Below, in pieces: positions 49,697-59,702 of a stretch of 64,000 bases of DNA. The position numbers and the translations under genes were made by a program. The stretch is from Roseitranquillus sediminis (GTDB taxonomy: Bacteria; Pseudomonadota; Alphaproteobacteria; Rhodobacterales; Rhodobacteraceae): the NCBI RefSeq assembly GCF_016918935.1, contig NZ_JAFFOB010000018.1, positions 124,001 through 188,000 on the forward strand, read 5' to 3'. Within the stretch, counting starts at the first letter, position 1, and every line of letters starts with the position of its first letter. Below the pieces are notes generated by a model. That model ran no database searches and was not told the DNA's origin. It worked only from the letters and a program-made list of their open reading frames with translations.

Positions 49697-51513
49697 GTCT
49701 TCATCACCAGATGGCCAGGAGCGACCTCTTCGTAGTGCGACGGCTCGGGCCTGTAGTCCAGCGGATGGATCGGCGACGGGATCGGCTTGAAGTCGAGATC
49801 GCTCTCGGTCTTTCGGCGGCGCGGGTCGGCGACCGGCACCGCCTTGAGCAGCGCGCGCGTGTACTCGTGGCGCGGATCTTCGAACACCTGTTCGCGTGAA
49901 CCGATCTCGACGATGCGCCCGAGGTACATCACGCCCACGCGGTGGCTGACCCGCTCGACCACGGCCATGTCGTGGCTAATGAACAGGATCGAGATTCCGA
50001 GCTCCGCCTGCAGCTCCATGATCAGGTTCAGGACCTGCGCCTGAACGCTAACGTCGAGCGCCGAGACCGCCTCGTCCGCGATGATGAGCTTGGGGTTCAG
50101 CGCCAGCGCCCGCGCGATCGCAACCCGCTGGCGCTGTCCGCCCGACAGCTCGTGCGGATAGCGGCGCATGAAGCTGCGCGGCAGGTGCACCCGGTCGAAG
50201 AGCTGCCCGACGCGGTCGCGCATCTCCACGCCCGTGGCGAGGCGGTAGTTCCGCAGCGGCTCCGCCACCTGGTCCGCGAGCTGCATCTGGGGGTTGAGCG
50301 AGGCGAACGGGTCCTGGAAGATCATCTGCATGTCGCGGCGGGCGCGGCGCAGGCGCTGCGGCCCCATGGCCACCACGTCCTCGCCCCCGAGCACGATCTC
50401 ACCTGACATCGGCTCGACGAGGCGCAGGATTGAGCGACCGCATGTGGACTTGCCGCAGCCGGATTCGCCCACGAGGCTCAGCGTCTCGCCCACGCGGATG
50501 TCGAAGCTCACGTCCTCGACCGCATGGACGTTGGCGACGTGCCGGCGGAAGAACCCACCCTTGACGGCGAAGCGGGTGACGAGGTGCCGCACCTCCAGCA
50601 GCTTGCGGTCCTCGGCCACGCGGATTGGCCCGGTGTAAGCCCCCGCGTCGCCCATCAGGCGCATCGGCTCGGGCGCCGGCCGCCCTCGCATTTCGCCCAG
50701 CTTCGGCACCGCCGCCAGCAGCGCCTTGGTGTAGTCGTGCTGCGGGTTCTCAAAGATCTGCTCGACCGAGCCCTCCTCAACCTTGCGGCCGCGGTACATC
50801 ACCACGACCCGGTCGGCCATCTGCGCCACCACTGCCATGTCATGGGTGATGAAGAGCACCGCGGCGCCGGTCTCGCGCTTGAGCCGGTCGATCAGCGCCA
50901 GGATCTCCGCCTGGATTGTCACGTCGAGCGCAGTGGTTGGCTCGTCCGCGATCAGCAGGCGCGGCGAGCAGGCGAGCGCCATCGCGATGACCACCCGCTG
51001 GCGCATCCCGCCCGAAAGCTCGTGCGGATACTGCCTCAGCCGCCGCTCCGGCTCCGGAATGCGCACCTGTCGCAGGAGGTCGAGCGCCCTCGCCTCGGCC
51101 TCAGCCCGGCTCAGCCCCTTGTGGACCCGCAAACCCTCGGTCAGCTGCCGGCCCACGGTGAAGACCGGGTTCAGCGAGGTCATCGGCTCCTGAAAGATCA
51201 TGCCGATCTCGTTGCCGCGGATCGTCCGCATCAACGACGTCTCGGCATGCGCGAGGTCGATGCGCTCGCCGCCGCGGTCGAACATCAGCCGGCCGCCAGC
51301 GATCTCGCCCCCGCCAAACTCCACGAGGCGCATCAGGCTCAGCGAGCTCACGGACTTGCCGGACCCGCTCTCGCCGACGATGCAGACGGTCTCGCCGGGC
51401 GAGATCTCGAAGGAGACGTCCTCGACCCCGACCACCACGCCGTCCTTGGTGCGGAACTCGACCCTGAGGTTCTCGATCGCGGCGAGTGGCGGGCCGGGCG
51501 GATGGTCAAGCAT
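49693..51513 (-). CDS. Dipeptide/oligopeptide ABC transporter ATP-binding protein (DppD-DppF fused)
   Basis: The 606-residue protein has two complete nucleotide-binding domains. First: GESGSGKSVSS, LSGGMRQR, ADEPTTALD. Second: GESGCGKSTCG, LSGGQRQR, ADEAVSALD. Between them sits the oligopeptide-type C-terminal extension (PKLGEMRGRPAPEPMRL). It powers the permease pair at 53649-55653. A longer open frame reaches 53553 but is antisense to the binding protein, so the start is placed at 51513. It is divergent from the binding protein. Confidence 0.95.
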   Translation of the reverse strand: MLDHPPGPPLAAIENLRVEFRTKDGVVVGVEDVSFEISPGETVCIVGESGSGKSVSSLSLMRLVEFGGGEIAGGRLMFDRGGERIDLAHAETSLMRTIRGNEIGMIFQEPMTSLNPVFTVGRQLTEGLRVHKGLSRAEAEARALDLLRQVRIPEPERRLRQYPHELSGGMRQRVVIAMALACSPRLLIADEPTTALDVTIQAEILALIDRLKRETGAAVLFITHDMAVVAQMADRVVVMYRGRKVEEGSVEQIFENPQHDYTKALLAAVPKLGEMRGRPAPEPMRLMGDAGAYTGPIRVAEDRKLLEVRHLVTRFAVKGGFFRRHVANVHAVEDVSFDIRVGETLSLVGESGCGKSTCGRSILRLVEPMSGEIVLGGEDVVAMGPQRLRRARRDMQMIFQDPFASLNPQMQLADQVAEPLRNYRLATGVEMRDRVGQLFDRVHLPRSFMRRYPHELSGGQRQRVAIARALALNPKLIIADEAVSALDVSVQAQVLNLIMELQAELGISILFISHDMAVVERVSHRVGVMYLGRIVEIGSREQVFEDPRHEYTRALLKAVPVADPRRRKTESDLDFKPIPSPIHPLDYRPEPSHYEEVAPGHLVMKT

Positions 51514-51816
51514 TGTCGGCGGTTCCCGATCCTGGTCGGCCGAAGCTAGGATCAACGTCCCGAGCAAGTCAAACGCCACTGCGCCCCGCTGCCCGCTCGA
51601 ACGGCACCTGCCAAAAGAAGCTGCTCCGAGGGTGCGGGAAAGCTTGCTTTTCGTTTTCGATGCGGCTGAGGTTCCAGAATGCGCGCCGTGGGGGCGCCGC
51701 ACTTTCGTGAGAAGAGCCTGGACGCATTGCGAACCATGCCGAGACCACACGACGTCGCCCGGGGACCCGCTCCTCGGGCCGAGTGTCACGAAGCCATGTC
51801 CGACAAGGAGACAAGC

Positions 51817-53565
51817 ATGAGACTGAGAACCGTCCTCTACGGCGCGGCGGCGACCGCCCTCGCCAGCGCGGCTTTCGCGCAAACCGACGGCGAGCGCGGG
51901 CGCGACGGCCAGCTCAACATCATATATTGGCAGGCACCCTCGACCCTGAACCCGTACCTCTCGGGCGGCACCAAGGAAGTCGAAAGCGCGAGCCTCGTGA
52001 TCGAGCCCTTGGCGCGCTACGACGAGAACGGCGAGATGGTGCCGTGGCTGGCGGAAGCGATCCCCAGCGTCGACGACGGCACCGTGGCCGAAGACCTGAC
52101 CTCGATCACCTGGACCCTCAAGGAGGGGCTCGAGTGGTCGGACGGCACGCCGGTCACGGCCGAGGACGCGGTCTTCACCTGGGAGTACTGCACCCACCCT
52201 GAGGGCGGCTGCGCGCAGGCGAGCTATTTCGACGGCGTGGCGAGCGTCGAGGCCGTGGACGACCGTACGATCCGCGTCAACTTCAACGCGCCGAAGCCGT
52301 TCCCCTACACCGCGTTCGTCGGATCGGAATCGCCGATCCTGCAGAAGGCGCAGTTCCAGGACTGCCTCGGCACCCGCGCACCCGAATGCACCGAGGCCAA
52401 CTTCGGCCCGATCGGCACCGGCCCGTTCGTGGTCGACGAGTTCCGGCCCAACGACGTGATCCTGCTGTCGGCGAACGAGAACTTCCGCGAGGAAGGCAAG
52501 CCCGCCTTCGCCAGCATCACCTTCAAGGGCGGCGGCGACGCGGCCGCGGCGGCGCGGGCTGTGCTCGAGACAGGCGAGTTCGACTACGCCTGGAACCTGC
52601 AGCTCGACCCGTCGATCCTGGCCGACATGGAGGCGCAGGGTATCGGCGAGGTGATCGCGGCCTTCGGCACCTCGGTCGAGCGGCTGCACCTCAACCAGAC
52701 CAACGCCGATCCGTCGCTGCCGCCCGAGGAGCGCTCGGTCTACATTCCGGTCGAGGAGGGCAACTTCCAGTCGGGCAACCAGAACCCGCACCCGATCTTC
52801 ACCGATCCGGCGGTGGGGCGGGCGCTGTCGAAGGCCATCGACCGGCAGCTCCTCGTCGACATCGGCTACGGCGCTGGCGGCCAGGCCACCTGCAATCTCC
52901 TGCCCGCGCCCGAGCTCTATGCCTCTACTGCCAACGACGACTGCCTCGTGCAGGACATCGAGGAGGCCAAGCGGATCCTGGACGAGGCCGGCTGGACCGA
53001 CACCAACGGCAACGGCATCCGCGACAAGGACGGGGTGGAGCTGAGCGTCACCTACCAGACCTCGACCAACGCGGTCCGGCAGGACACGCAGGCTCTTGTC
53101 AAGCAATGGTGGGACGAGCTGGGCGTCGAGACGGAGCTGCGCAACGTTGATGCGAGCGTGTTCTTCGGCGGCGACCCGTCGAGCCCGGACACGTTCCAGA
53201 AGTTCTACGCCGACATCGAGATGTACACCAACAACTTCGCCGGCGTCGATCCCGAAGCGTACATGGCCAACTGGCGCTGCAATGCGATGCCGCGCCCGGA
53301 CACCGCCTGGCAGGGCGAGAACATCCAGCGCTTCTGCGACGCCGAGTACGACAAGCTTGTCGACGAGATGGCGCAGACCGCCGAGTTGGAACGGCGTGGC
53401 GAACTGGCCAAGCAGATGAACGACATGATCGTCCAGTCCTATTCGATCATCCCGCTCATCCACCGCGGCAGCCCGTCGGCTAAGGCGAACACGCTGGCCG
53501 GCGTCCGGATGAACGACTGGGACAGCGAGCTGTGGAACATCAAGGACTGGCACCGCGCCGAGTGA
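51817..53565 (+). CDS. Peptide/oligopeptide ABC transporter substrate-binding protein (SBP_bac_5)
   Basis: The 582-residue periplasmic protein has a signal peptide (MRLRTVLYGAAATALASAAFA) and the family segment WSDGTPVTAEDAVFTWEYC. Large insertions give it the longer size typical of dipeptide or oligopeptide-type proteins. AAGGAG precedes the ATG. It leads the permease genes, so the transporter is a divergent unit with the fused ATPase. Confidence 0.93.
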   Translation: MRLRTVLYGAAATALASAAFAQTDGERGRDGQLNIIYWQAPSTLNPYLSGGTKEVESASLVIEPLARYDENGEMVPWLAEAIPSVDDGTVAEDLTSITWTLKEGLEWSDGTPVTAEDAVFTWEYCTHPEGGCAQASYFDGVASVEAVDDRTIRVNFNAPKPFPYTAFVGSESPILQKAQFQDCLGTRAPECTEANFGPIGTGPFVVDEFRPNDVILLSANENFREEGKPAFASITFKGGGDAAAAARAVLETGEFDYAWNLQLDPSILADMEAQGIGEVIAAFGTSVERLHLNQTNADPSLPPEERSVYIPVEEGNFQSGNQNPHPIFTDPAVGRALSKAIDRQLLVDIGYGAGGQATCNLLPAPELYASTANDDCLVQDIEEAKRILDEAGWTDTNGNGIRDKDGVELSVTYQTSTNAVRQDTQALVKQWWDELGVETELRNVDASVFFGGDPSSPDTFQKFYADIEMYTNNFAGVDPEAYMANWRCNAMPRPDTAWQGENIQRFCDAEYDKLVDEMAQTAELERRGELAKQMNDMIVQSYSIIPLIHRGSPSAKANTLAGVRMNDWDSELWNIKDWHRAE

Positions 53566-53648
53566 CCACGTCCTGATGCCGTCGCGCTCCGGGGCACTCC
53601 CGGGGCGCGAGCCGAGGAACGCAAGCCGCCCCGGAGGGACGGAACCAC

Positions 53649-54659
53649 GTGCTGACCTACACGCTCAGACGCCTCGTGCTGGCGGTGCCGACGCTGATCG
53701 CCATCTCGTTCATCATCTTCCTGTTGCTCGACCTGGCGCCGGGGGATCCCACGGCGCAGCTGCCGCTCACCATCCCGCCGGAGGTGCGCCAGCAGATCCG
53801 CGAGAGCCTGGGCCTCGGCGAGCCGGTGCATGTCCGCTACCTGCTGTGGCTCAAACAGTTCTTCCTGACCGAGCCGCGATTCGCGCTCGAGGCGATCACC
53901 GGCTGGGATGTAGCGCCAGAGGGAGCGAGCCGCGTGATCTCGTGGCAGACGCGCGCGCCGGTGATGGACCTCGTGATCCAGCGCCTGCCGCAGACGCTCT
54001 GGGTCGTCGGCCTCGCCTACGTGCTGGGCGTCATCATCGCCCTGCCGATCGGCGTCATCTCGGCCTATCGTCAGTATTCTGCCTTCGACCAGGTCGGGAC
54101 CTTCGTCTCGATGATCGGCTTCTCGGTGCCACCCTTCTTCACCGGCGTGCTGGCCATCGTGATCTTCTCGGTCCAGCTCGGCTGGCTGCCGTCGATCTAC
54201 GACACAACGCACCGGGTCTTCGACTGGGACAGCTTCCTCTACCAGCTGCAGCAGATGATCATGCCCGTCATGGTGCTTGCGTTGCAGACCACGGCGCAGA
54301 TCAGCCGCTTCATGCGCGCGTCGATGCTCGACAACCTCAACCAGGACTATGTTCGCACCGCCCGCGCCAAGGGCCTCGGCGAGCGCGACGTCGTGCTGAC
54401 GCATGTTCTGCGCAACTCGATGATCCCGGTCGTGACGGTGATCGCTTTGGGCGTGCCCGGCATCTTCGGCGGCGCGATCATCACCGAGCAGGTGTTCAAG
54501 GTGAATGGGATCGGCCAGCTGCTCATCACTGCGATCCAGGCCAACGACGTTCCACTGGTGCAGACGCTGACCTTCATCTTTGCCGTGCTGATCGTGCTCT
54601 TCAACCTGATCGCCGACGTGCTCTACGGCCTTCTGGACCCGAGGATCCGGTATGACTGA
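53649..54659 (+). CDS. Peptide ABC transporter permease (DppB-type)
   Basis: The 336-residue protein begins MLTYTLRRLVLAVPTLIAISFIIFLLLDLAPGDP and has the EAA loop ASMLDNLNQDYVRTARAKGLGERDVVLTHVLRNSMIPVVTV. Six helices are visible. The start is GTG at 53649 with GGAGGG upstream. It overlaps the next permease by 8 bases. Confidence 0.95.
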   Translation: MLTYTLRRLVLAVPTLIAISFIIFLLLDLAPGDPTAQLPLTIPPEVRQQIRESLGLGEPVHVRYLLWLKQFFLTEPRFALEAITGWDVAPEGASRVISWQTRAPVMDLVIQRLPQTLWVVGLAYVLGVIIALPIGVISAYRQYSAFDQVGTFVSMIGFSVPPFFTGVLAIVIFSVQLGWLPSIYDTTHRVFDWDSFLYQLQQMIMPVMVLALQTTAQISRFMRASMLDNLNQDYVRTARAKGLGERDVVLTHVLRNSMIPVVTVIALGVPGIFGGAIITEQVFKVNGIGQLLITAIQANDVPLVQTLTFIFAVLIVLFNLIADVLYGLLDPRIRYD

Positions 54660-55653
54660 CCGTGACCAGCCGGAGGGCTTTCCCGTCCATCCCGCGCCGG
54701 GCGGGCGCGTGCCGGATATCGAGACGGGCGGCGCCGTCCCCGTGGACTTCGTGCAGGACCGGCCGCCGGAGGCCCCGCCACGCAGCCAGTGGGTGGATGT
54801 CTGGCGCCAGTTCCGCAGCCACAAGGGCGCTGTGGCTGGCGCGGCGTTCTTCATCTTCATCGTGCTGGCGGTGATGCTCGGCCCTCTGATCTGGACCATC
54901 GATCCGACCTACATCGACATTCGAGCGCGCAACACAGGCCCCAGCCTCGCGCATCCGTTCGGCGCGGACCAGTTGGGACGCGACATGCTCGCGCGGATGA
55001 TGGCGGGCGGGCGCACCTCGGTGGCGGTGGGCATGACGGCAATGCTGCTCGCGCTGTCGCTCGGAACGCTGATCGGCGTGCTGGCGGGTTTTTTTCGCTC
55101 CCTCGACGGTCCGCTGATGCGGCTCACGGACCTGTTCCTGGCTCTGCCGCTCCTGCCGTTGCTTCTCGTGATGGTCATGCTGTTTCGCCAGACGCTGGCG
55201 ACGAACTTTGGCCCGGAGACGGGCATCTTCATCCTGATCGTGGTTGCCATCGGCCTGACCTCCTGGATGCCGACGGCGCGGATCGTCCGCGGCGATGTCC
55301 TCGCCATCAAGGAGCGCGAGTTCGTTCTTGCCGCCCGCTCGATCGGGACGACGAACTCGCGCCTGATCGGCCGTCACATCCTGCCGAACGTGCTGTCGCC
55401 GATCATGGTGTCCGCCACGCTCGGCATCGCGAACGCGATCATCACCGAATCGGCGTTGTCGTTCCTCGGCCTCGGCTTCCCGCCAGATTTCCCGACCTGG
55501 GGGCGGCTGCTCTACGACGCGACGGACTACCTGCAGCAATATCCCGAGCGGGTGTTCTGGCCGGGGCTGGCAATCTCGCTCACCGTCCTGTCGGTGAACT
55601 ATATCGGCGACGGGCTGCGCGATGCCCTCGACCCGCGGATCCGGGGCCGCTGA
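54652..55653 (+). CDS. Peptide ABC transporter permease (DppC-type)
   Basis: The 333-residue protein has a long cytosolic N-terminus, an N-terminal OppC-type helix (GAVAGAAFFIFIVLAVMLGPLIW) and the EAA loop VRGDVLAIKEREFVLAARSIGTTNSRLIGRHILPNVLSPIMV. It pairs with the DppB-type permease to form the channel. No terminator is seen directly behind it. Confidence 0.95.
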   Translation: MTDRDQPEGFPVHPAPGGRVPDIETGGAVPVDFVQDRPPEAPPRSQWVDVWRQFRSHKGAVAGAAFFIFIVLAVMLGPLIWTIDPTYIDIRARNTGPSLAHPFGADQLGRDMLARMMAGGRTSVAVGMTAMLLALSLGTLIGVLAGFFRSLDGPLMRLTDLFLALPLLPLLLVMVMLFRQTLATNFGPETGIFILIVVAIGLTSWMPTARIVRGDVLAIKEREFVLAARSIGTTNSRLIGRHILPNVLSPIMVSATLGIANAIITESALSFLGLGFPPDFPTWGRLLYDATDYLQQYPERVFWPGLAISLTVLSVNYIGDGLRDALDPRIRGR

Positions 55654-55866
55654 CGGTGAAATAAGGACGCATTCCACCCGCAGGCTCCGTTAGCCGGAAC
55701 CGGATTTCACGCATCGCCTGTCGCGCGAAACGCCGTCGCGCCGTCTCGAGCTTATTGGGACACGCAGGCGCGGCCTGCCGGACCTGCGGACATTTCCCCT
55801 CTTGCTGACGCAGCGAAAAGCACCGAGATGGCGGGGCGTCAATCACGCCTCGAGGGAGCTTGCCGC

Positions 55867-56922
55867 ATGTTCGCATCGTTCGGATTCGAGTCGCTGACCG
55901 CCGCGCAGGCGTCGGTCGTGCTGGGCCTGATCCTCGGTCTTGCCTTCGGCGCGCTCGCAGAGGTCACCCGCTTTTGCCTGCGCCGCGCGGTTGCCGGCGA
56001 GCGAAGCGAGCGACGTACCGCGGCAGGGGTCTGGCTCGCCGCGCTGGCGGCAGCGCTCGTGGGGACGCAGGTTGCCGTTGCGTCGGGCTTCATCGGATTC
56101 GACGAGCATCGCTTCATGAATGCCGAACTGCCTTGGTTGGCCATCGTCGGCGGTGGCGCGATGTTCGGCGCCGGCATGATCCTGACGCGCGGATGCGTCT
56201 CGCGAATGACCGTGCTGCTGGCGTCGGGCAACCTTCGGGCGCTGACGGTCCTGCTGGTCTTCGCGGTCACCGCGCATGCGACGCTGAAAGGCACCTTCGC
56301 CTCCGTGCGCACCGCCATCGGATCGGTGACGCTGCCGCTCGGCGAAGCGACTTCGCTCGCCGCGCTGCCGGGGGGCGCCTTGTTCTGGTCCGGCCTTCTG
56401 GCCATCGCAGCGGCAATCTTCGCGGTGCGCTCCGGGGTCAGACCGCTGCATCTGGGCCTCGCGGCGCTGCTCGGCCTCCTCGTGCCGGCCGGCTGGGTGG
56501 GCACGGGCTTCCTGCTCTACGATGATTTCGATCCGATCGCCTTCGAGAGCCTCAGCTTCACCTCGCCGACGACCGAAGCGCTTTTCTGGAGCATTGCCTC
56601 CACCTCCATTCCCGCCGGGTTCGGCGTAGGGCTTCTTGGTGGCGTGATCCTGGGCGCCGGTGCGCTTGCCCTCGCGTCCGGCCGCTTCACCTGGCAGAGC
56701 TTCGAGTCGCCGGCGCAGACGGGCCGCTATGTCGCAGGCGCCGCGCTGATGGGCGTGGGTGGCGTACTGGCTGGGGGGTGCACCGTGGGCGCGGGCCTCG
56801 CGGGGGTGCCGACGCTGTCCGTCGCGGCGCTTCTCGCGCTGCTCTCGATCGTCGGCGGCGCGCTCCTGGCCGACCGCGCGCTGAACCGCACGCCGCAGGC
56901 CGCTGGCGTACCGGCCGAGTAG
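55867..56922 (+). CDS. YeeE/YedE family sulfur-compound transporter
   Basis: The 351-residue protein has ten or so hydrophobic helices and two symmetrical Cys motifs: GAGMILTRGCVSRMTVLLASGN and GVLAGGCTVGAGLAGVP, the cysteines that pass thiosulfate through TsuA-type channels. The start at 55867 follows a GAGGGAG site. There is no neighbouring sulfur-metabolism gene, so it may act alone with a separate SirA/TsuB-type partner elsewhere. Confidence 0.88.
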   Translation: MFASFGFESLTAAQASVVLGLILGLAFGALAEVTRFCLRRAVAGERSERRTAAGVWLAALAAALVGTQVAVASGFIGFDEHRFMNAELPWLAIVGGGAMFGAGMILTRGCVSRMTVLLASGNLRALTVLLVFAVTAHATLKGTFASVRTAIGSVTLPLGEATSLAALPGGALFWSGLLAIAAAIFAVRSGVRPLHLGLAALLGLLVPAGWVGTGFLLYDDFDPIAFESLSFTSPTTEALFWSIASTSIPAGFGVGLLGGVILGAGALALASGRFTWQSFESPAQTGRYVAGAALMGVGGVLAGGCTVGAGLAGVPTLSVAALLALLSIVGGALLADRALNRTPQAAGVPAE

Positions 56923-56931
56923 CGGCCGCCG

Positions 56932-58218
56932 CTATTCCGGCTCGACCTTCCGCCGGATGCTGCGGATCGTCAGCCACACCACCAGCACCACGGGCGGAAC
57001 GAGGGCTGCGGTGAGCACGCCCTCGCCCCAGCCATTCGGCGCGAACGGGTACGCGAGATACCGCACCAGGTTCAGGGCGTAGTAGCTGATCGCAACCACC
57101 GAGAGCCCCTCGACCGTCTTCTGCAGCCTGAGCTGCAGGTCCGCCCGCCGGTTCATGCTCTCCAGCAGATCACGGTTCTGGGCCGAGCGCTCGACATCCA
57201 CCCGGGTCCGCAGGAGGTTGCCGGCGCGGCTGGCTCGCTCCGCCATCGCGTGCAGGCGGCGCTCGGTCGATTTCACCGTACGCATGGCCGGGTCGAAGCG
57301 GCGCATCATGAATTCAGTAAAGGTCTGACGCCCGTCCACGCGCTCCTCGCGCATGACCTCAATGCGCTGGTTCACCAACGCCTCGTAGGCCGCCGTCGCA
57401 CCGAAACGGAAGCTGGCCTCGGCGATGACCTTCTCCAGTTCCGCCGAGACGTCGAGCAGCTCCTTCAGCGTCTCGTCAGGGCGAGTGACCTCGCCGGTCA
57501 TCTCGCTCATCAGACCGGTCAGACGCCGGTCCATCTGCGCCATCCGGTCCGCCAGCCCGCGGGCACGCGCGAGGCCGAGCATCGACATCGTCTTGTAGGT
57601 CTCGATCTCGCAGAGGCGCTGCACGATCCGCCCGGTGCGGCGTGGGCCGATCCCGTCGCGGACGAAGACGGCCATGCGAACATGCCCCGTCGCATCGATG
57701 CGGAAGTCGGACGCCATGATGGCGGCATCGTCGACGACGCGGCTGACAGCGAGGCTCTCCGGCACGAACCACTCGCCGAGCTTGCGCCCGATCACCGTCT
57801 CGTCGGCGGGCATCGGCTCGACCCGGATAAGCGCCGAGGTCATCCGCACACCTGGCGCGGCGCTCAGCCACTCGTCCGGAAAGAGCGAGAAGGTGCGGGC
57901 ATGGAACGGCGCCTCGGCGTTGCCCTCCTCGAATATCGTGTAGCTCACGAACTCGGTGTGGCTCTCCCACTTGAGGAGGTGGCGACCGATGATGCCGGAG
58001 TAGTGCGTGGCGCCGGGCTGCGGATGCGGGGCGCCATATCTGTCGAGCAGTGCGACGAGGTGGCCGCGGTCGGCCTCGCGGTCGCGCGATGCGGCGTCGC
58101 GCGGCCGCTTGACCGCCAGGAAGGCCGCCCGGCACGGCACGTCGAGCGACGGAAACGGCCGCGCATGCAGCTCGTTGGTGAGCTGGAAGCGCAGCGGATG
58201 CTCCTCGATCGGTGGCAT
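56932..58218 (-). CDS. DUF3422 family membrane-associated protein
   Basis: The 428-residue protein starts FQLTNELHARPFPSLDVPCRAAFLAVKRP, which is the DUF3422 signature, and has a long helical central part (DRMAQMDRRLTGLMSEM) and two C-terminal hydrophobic helices (VVAISYYALNLVRYLAYPF; LTAALVPPVVLVVWLTI). It resembles a membrane-anchored coiled protein. Function is unknown, but it is widespread in alphaproteobacteria. It converges on the YeeE gene. Confidence 0.9.
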   Translation of the reverse strand: MPPIEEHPLRFQLTNELHARPFPSLDVPCRAAFLAVKRPRDAASRDREADRGHLVALLDRYGAPHPQPGATHYSGIIGRHLLKWESHTEFVSYTIFEEGNAEAPFHARTFSLFPDEWLSAAPGVRMTSALIRVEPMPADETVIGRKLGEWFVPESLAVSRVVDDAAIMASDFRIDATGHVRMAVFVRDGIGPRRTGRIVQRLCEIETYKTMSMLGLARARGLADRMAQMDRRLTGLMSEMTGEVTRPDETLKELLDVSAELEKVIAEASFRFGATAAYEALVNQRIEVMREERVDGRQTFTEFMMRRFDPAMRTVKSTERRLHAMAERASRAGNLLRTRVDVERSAQNRDLLESMNRRADLQLRLQKTVEGLSVVAISYYALNLVRYLAYPFAPNGWGEGVLTAALVPPVVLVVWLTIRSIRRKVEPE

Positions 58219-58243
58219 CCCCTGCCCTCAGGTCCGTCCGGCG

Positions 58244-59686
58244 CTAGCTCAGGTGCCCGAGAAGTGCATCGACGCTTGCCTTGGCGTCGCCGTAGAGCAT
58301 CCGCGTGTTGTCCTTGTAAAAGAGCGGGTTCTCGATGCCGGAGTAGCCGGTGCCTTGGCCGCGCTTCGAGACGAAGACCTGCCTGGCGCGCCAAACCTCC
58401 AGCACCGGCATTCCGGCGATCGGCGAGCTCGGATCCTCCTGCGCCGCCGGATTCACGATGTCGTTCGAGCCGATCACGATCGCCACGTCGGTCGAGGGAA
58501 AGTCCTCGTTGATCTCGTCCATCTCGAGAACGATGTCGTAGGGAACCTTGGCCTCGGCGAGCAGCACGTTCATGTGCCCCGGCAGGCGCCCGGCCACCGG
58601 GTGGATGGCGAAGCGCACCGTCTTGCCCTTGGCACGGAGGCGCTTGGTCAGCTCACTCACCGACTGCTGCGCTTGTGCTACCGCCATGCCGTAGCCCGGA
58701 ACGATGACGACGCTGTCGGCGTCGTCCAGCGCCTGCGCTACCCCCGCCGCGTCGATGGCGATCATCTCGCCCTCGATCTCACCCGCCGCCGACTGGGTCG
58801 CGCCGAAGCCGCCGAGGATCACGCTGACGAAGGAGCGGTTCATCGCCTTGCACATGATGTAGCTGAGGATCGCACCCGAGGACCCGACGAGCGCACCCGT
58901 CACGATCAGCAGGTCGTTGCCCAGCGTGAAGCCGATCGCCGCCGCGGCCCAGCCTGAATAGCTGTTCAGCATGGAGACCACGACCGGCATGTCTGCGCCG
59001 CCGATCCCCATGATCAGGTGCCAGCCGAGGAAGCCGGCGATCAGCGCGACGAGGAGCATCGTCCAGATGCCCGCGCCGTTGAAGTAGAGGATGCCGAGGA
59101 TCAGGCAGAGCGCCACCGCACCCGCGTTGAGCGCGTGGCCGCCTGGCAGCTTCTCGGGCTTGGCCGAGATCCGGCCGGCGAGCTTGCCGAACGCCACCAC
59201 CGAGCCCGTGAAGGTGACGGCCCCTATGAAGATGCCGAGGAAGACCTCGACCTTCAGGATCGCGACCTCGACCGGGTCCTTGAGTGCCAAGGTCCGGCTG
59301 AAGCCGGTCAGCTCGCCCACTGGACCCGGCTGCATCAGGAGCTCGCGCACGTTCGAGAGCTCGATGTCGGCATTGAGCCCGATGAAGACGGCGGCGAGTC
59401 CGACGAAGGAGTGCAGCGCCGCCACCAGCTGCGGCATCTCCGTCATCTCGACCCGCTTGGCGACATACTGGCCGGCGTAGCCGCCGACGGCGACCAGCAG
59501 GACGACCAGCAGCAGGTTGGAGACGCCGGGCGCCATCACTGTCGCCAGCACGGCGATGGCCATGCCGACAATGCCGTACCAGATGGCCCGCTTGGCGCTC
59601 TCCTGGTTCGAGAGGCCCCCGAGCGACAGGATGAAGAGTACCGAGGCGGCGATGTAGGCCGCCGAGACCAGTCCGTCAGAGATCAT
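58244..59686 (-). CDS. pntB: NAD(P) transhydrogenase subunit beta
   Basis: The 480-residue subunit has an N-terminal block of eight or nine helices and a C-terminal NADP-binding domain with [35 protein letters not shown] and [12 protein letters not shown]. With PntA it couples proton entry to hydride transfer from NADH to NADP+. It lies 16 bases downstream of pntA on the same strand. Confidence 0.97.
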   Translation of the reverse strand: MISDGLVSAAYIAASVLFILSLGGLSNQESAKRAIWYGIVGMAIAVLATVMAPGVSNLLLVVLLVAVGGYAGQYVAKRVEMTEMPQLVAALHSFVGLAAVFIGLNADIELSNVRELLMQPGPVGELTGFSRTLALKDPVEVAILKVEVFLGIFIGAVTFTGSVVAFGKLAGRISAKPEKLPGGHALNAGAVALCLILGILYFNGAGIWTMLLVALIAGFLGWHLIMGIGGADMPVVVSMLNSYSGWAAAAIGFTLGNDLLIVTGALVGSSGAILSYIMCKAMNRSFVSVILGGFGATQSAAGEIEGEMIAIDAAGVAQALDDADSVVIVPGYGMAVAQAQQSVSELTKRLRAKGKTVRFAIHPVAGRLPGHMNVLLAEAKVPYDIVLEMDEINEDFPSTDVAIVIGSNDIVNPAAQEDPSSPIAGMPVLEVWRARQVFVSKRGQGTGYSGIENPLFYKDNTRMLYGDAKASVDALLGHLS

Positions 59687-59702
59687 GTCCCGCGCCCCGC
59701 TC

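Noticed and set aside
51514-53553. N-terminal extension of the minus-strand ABC ATPase frame
   Set aside because: The first 680 residues are antisense to the substrate-binding protein; ATPase homology begins at the ATG at 51513.
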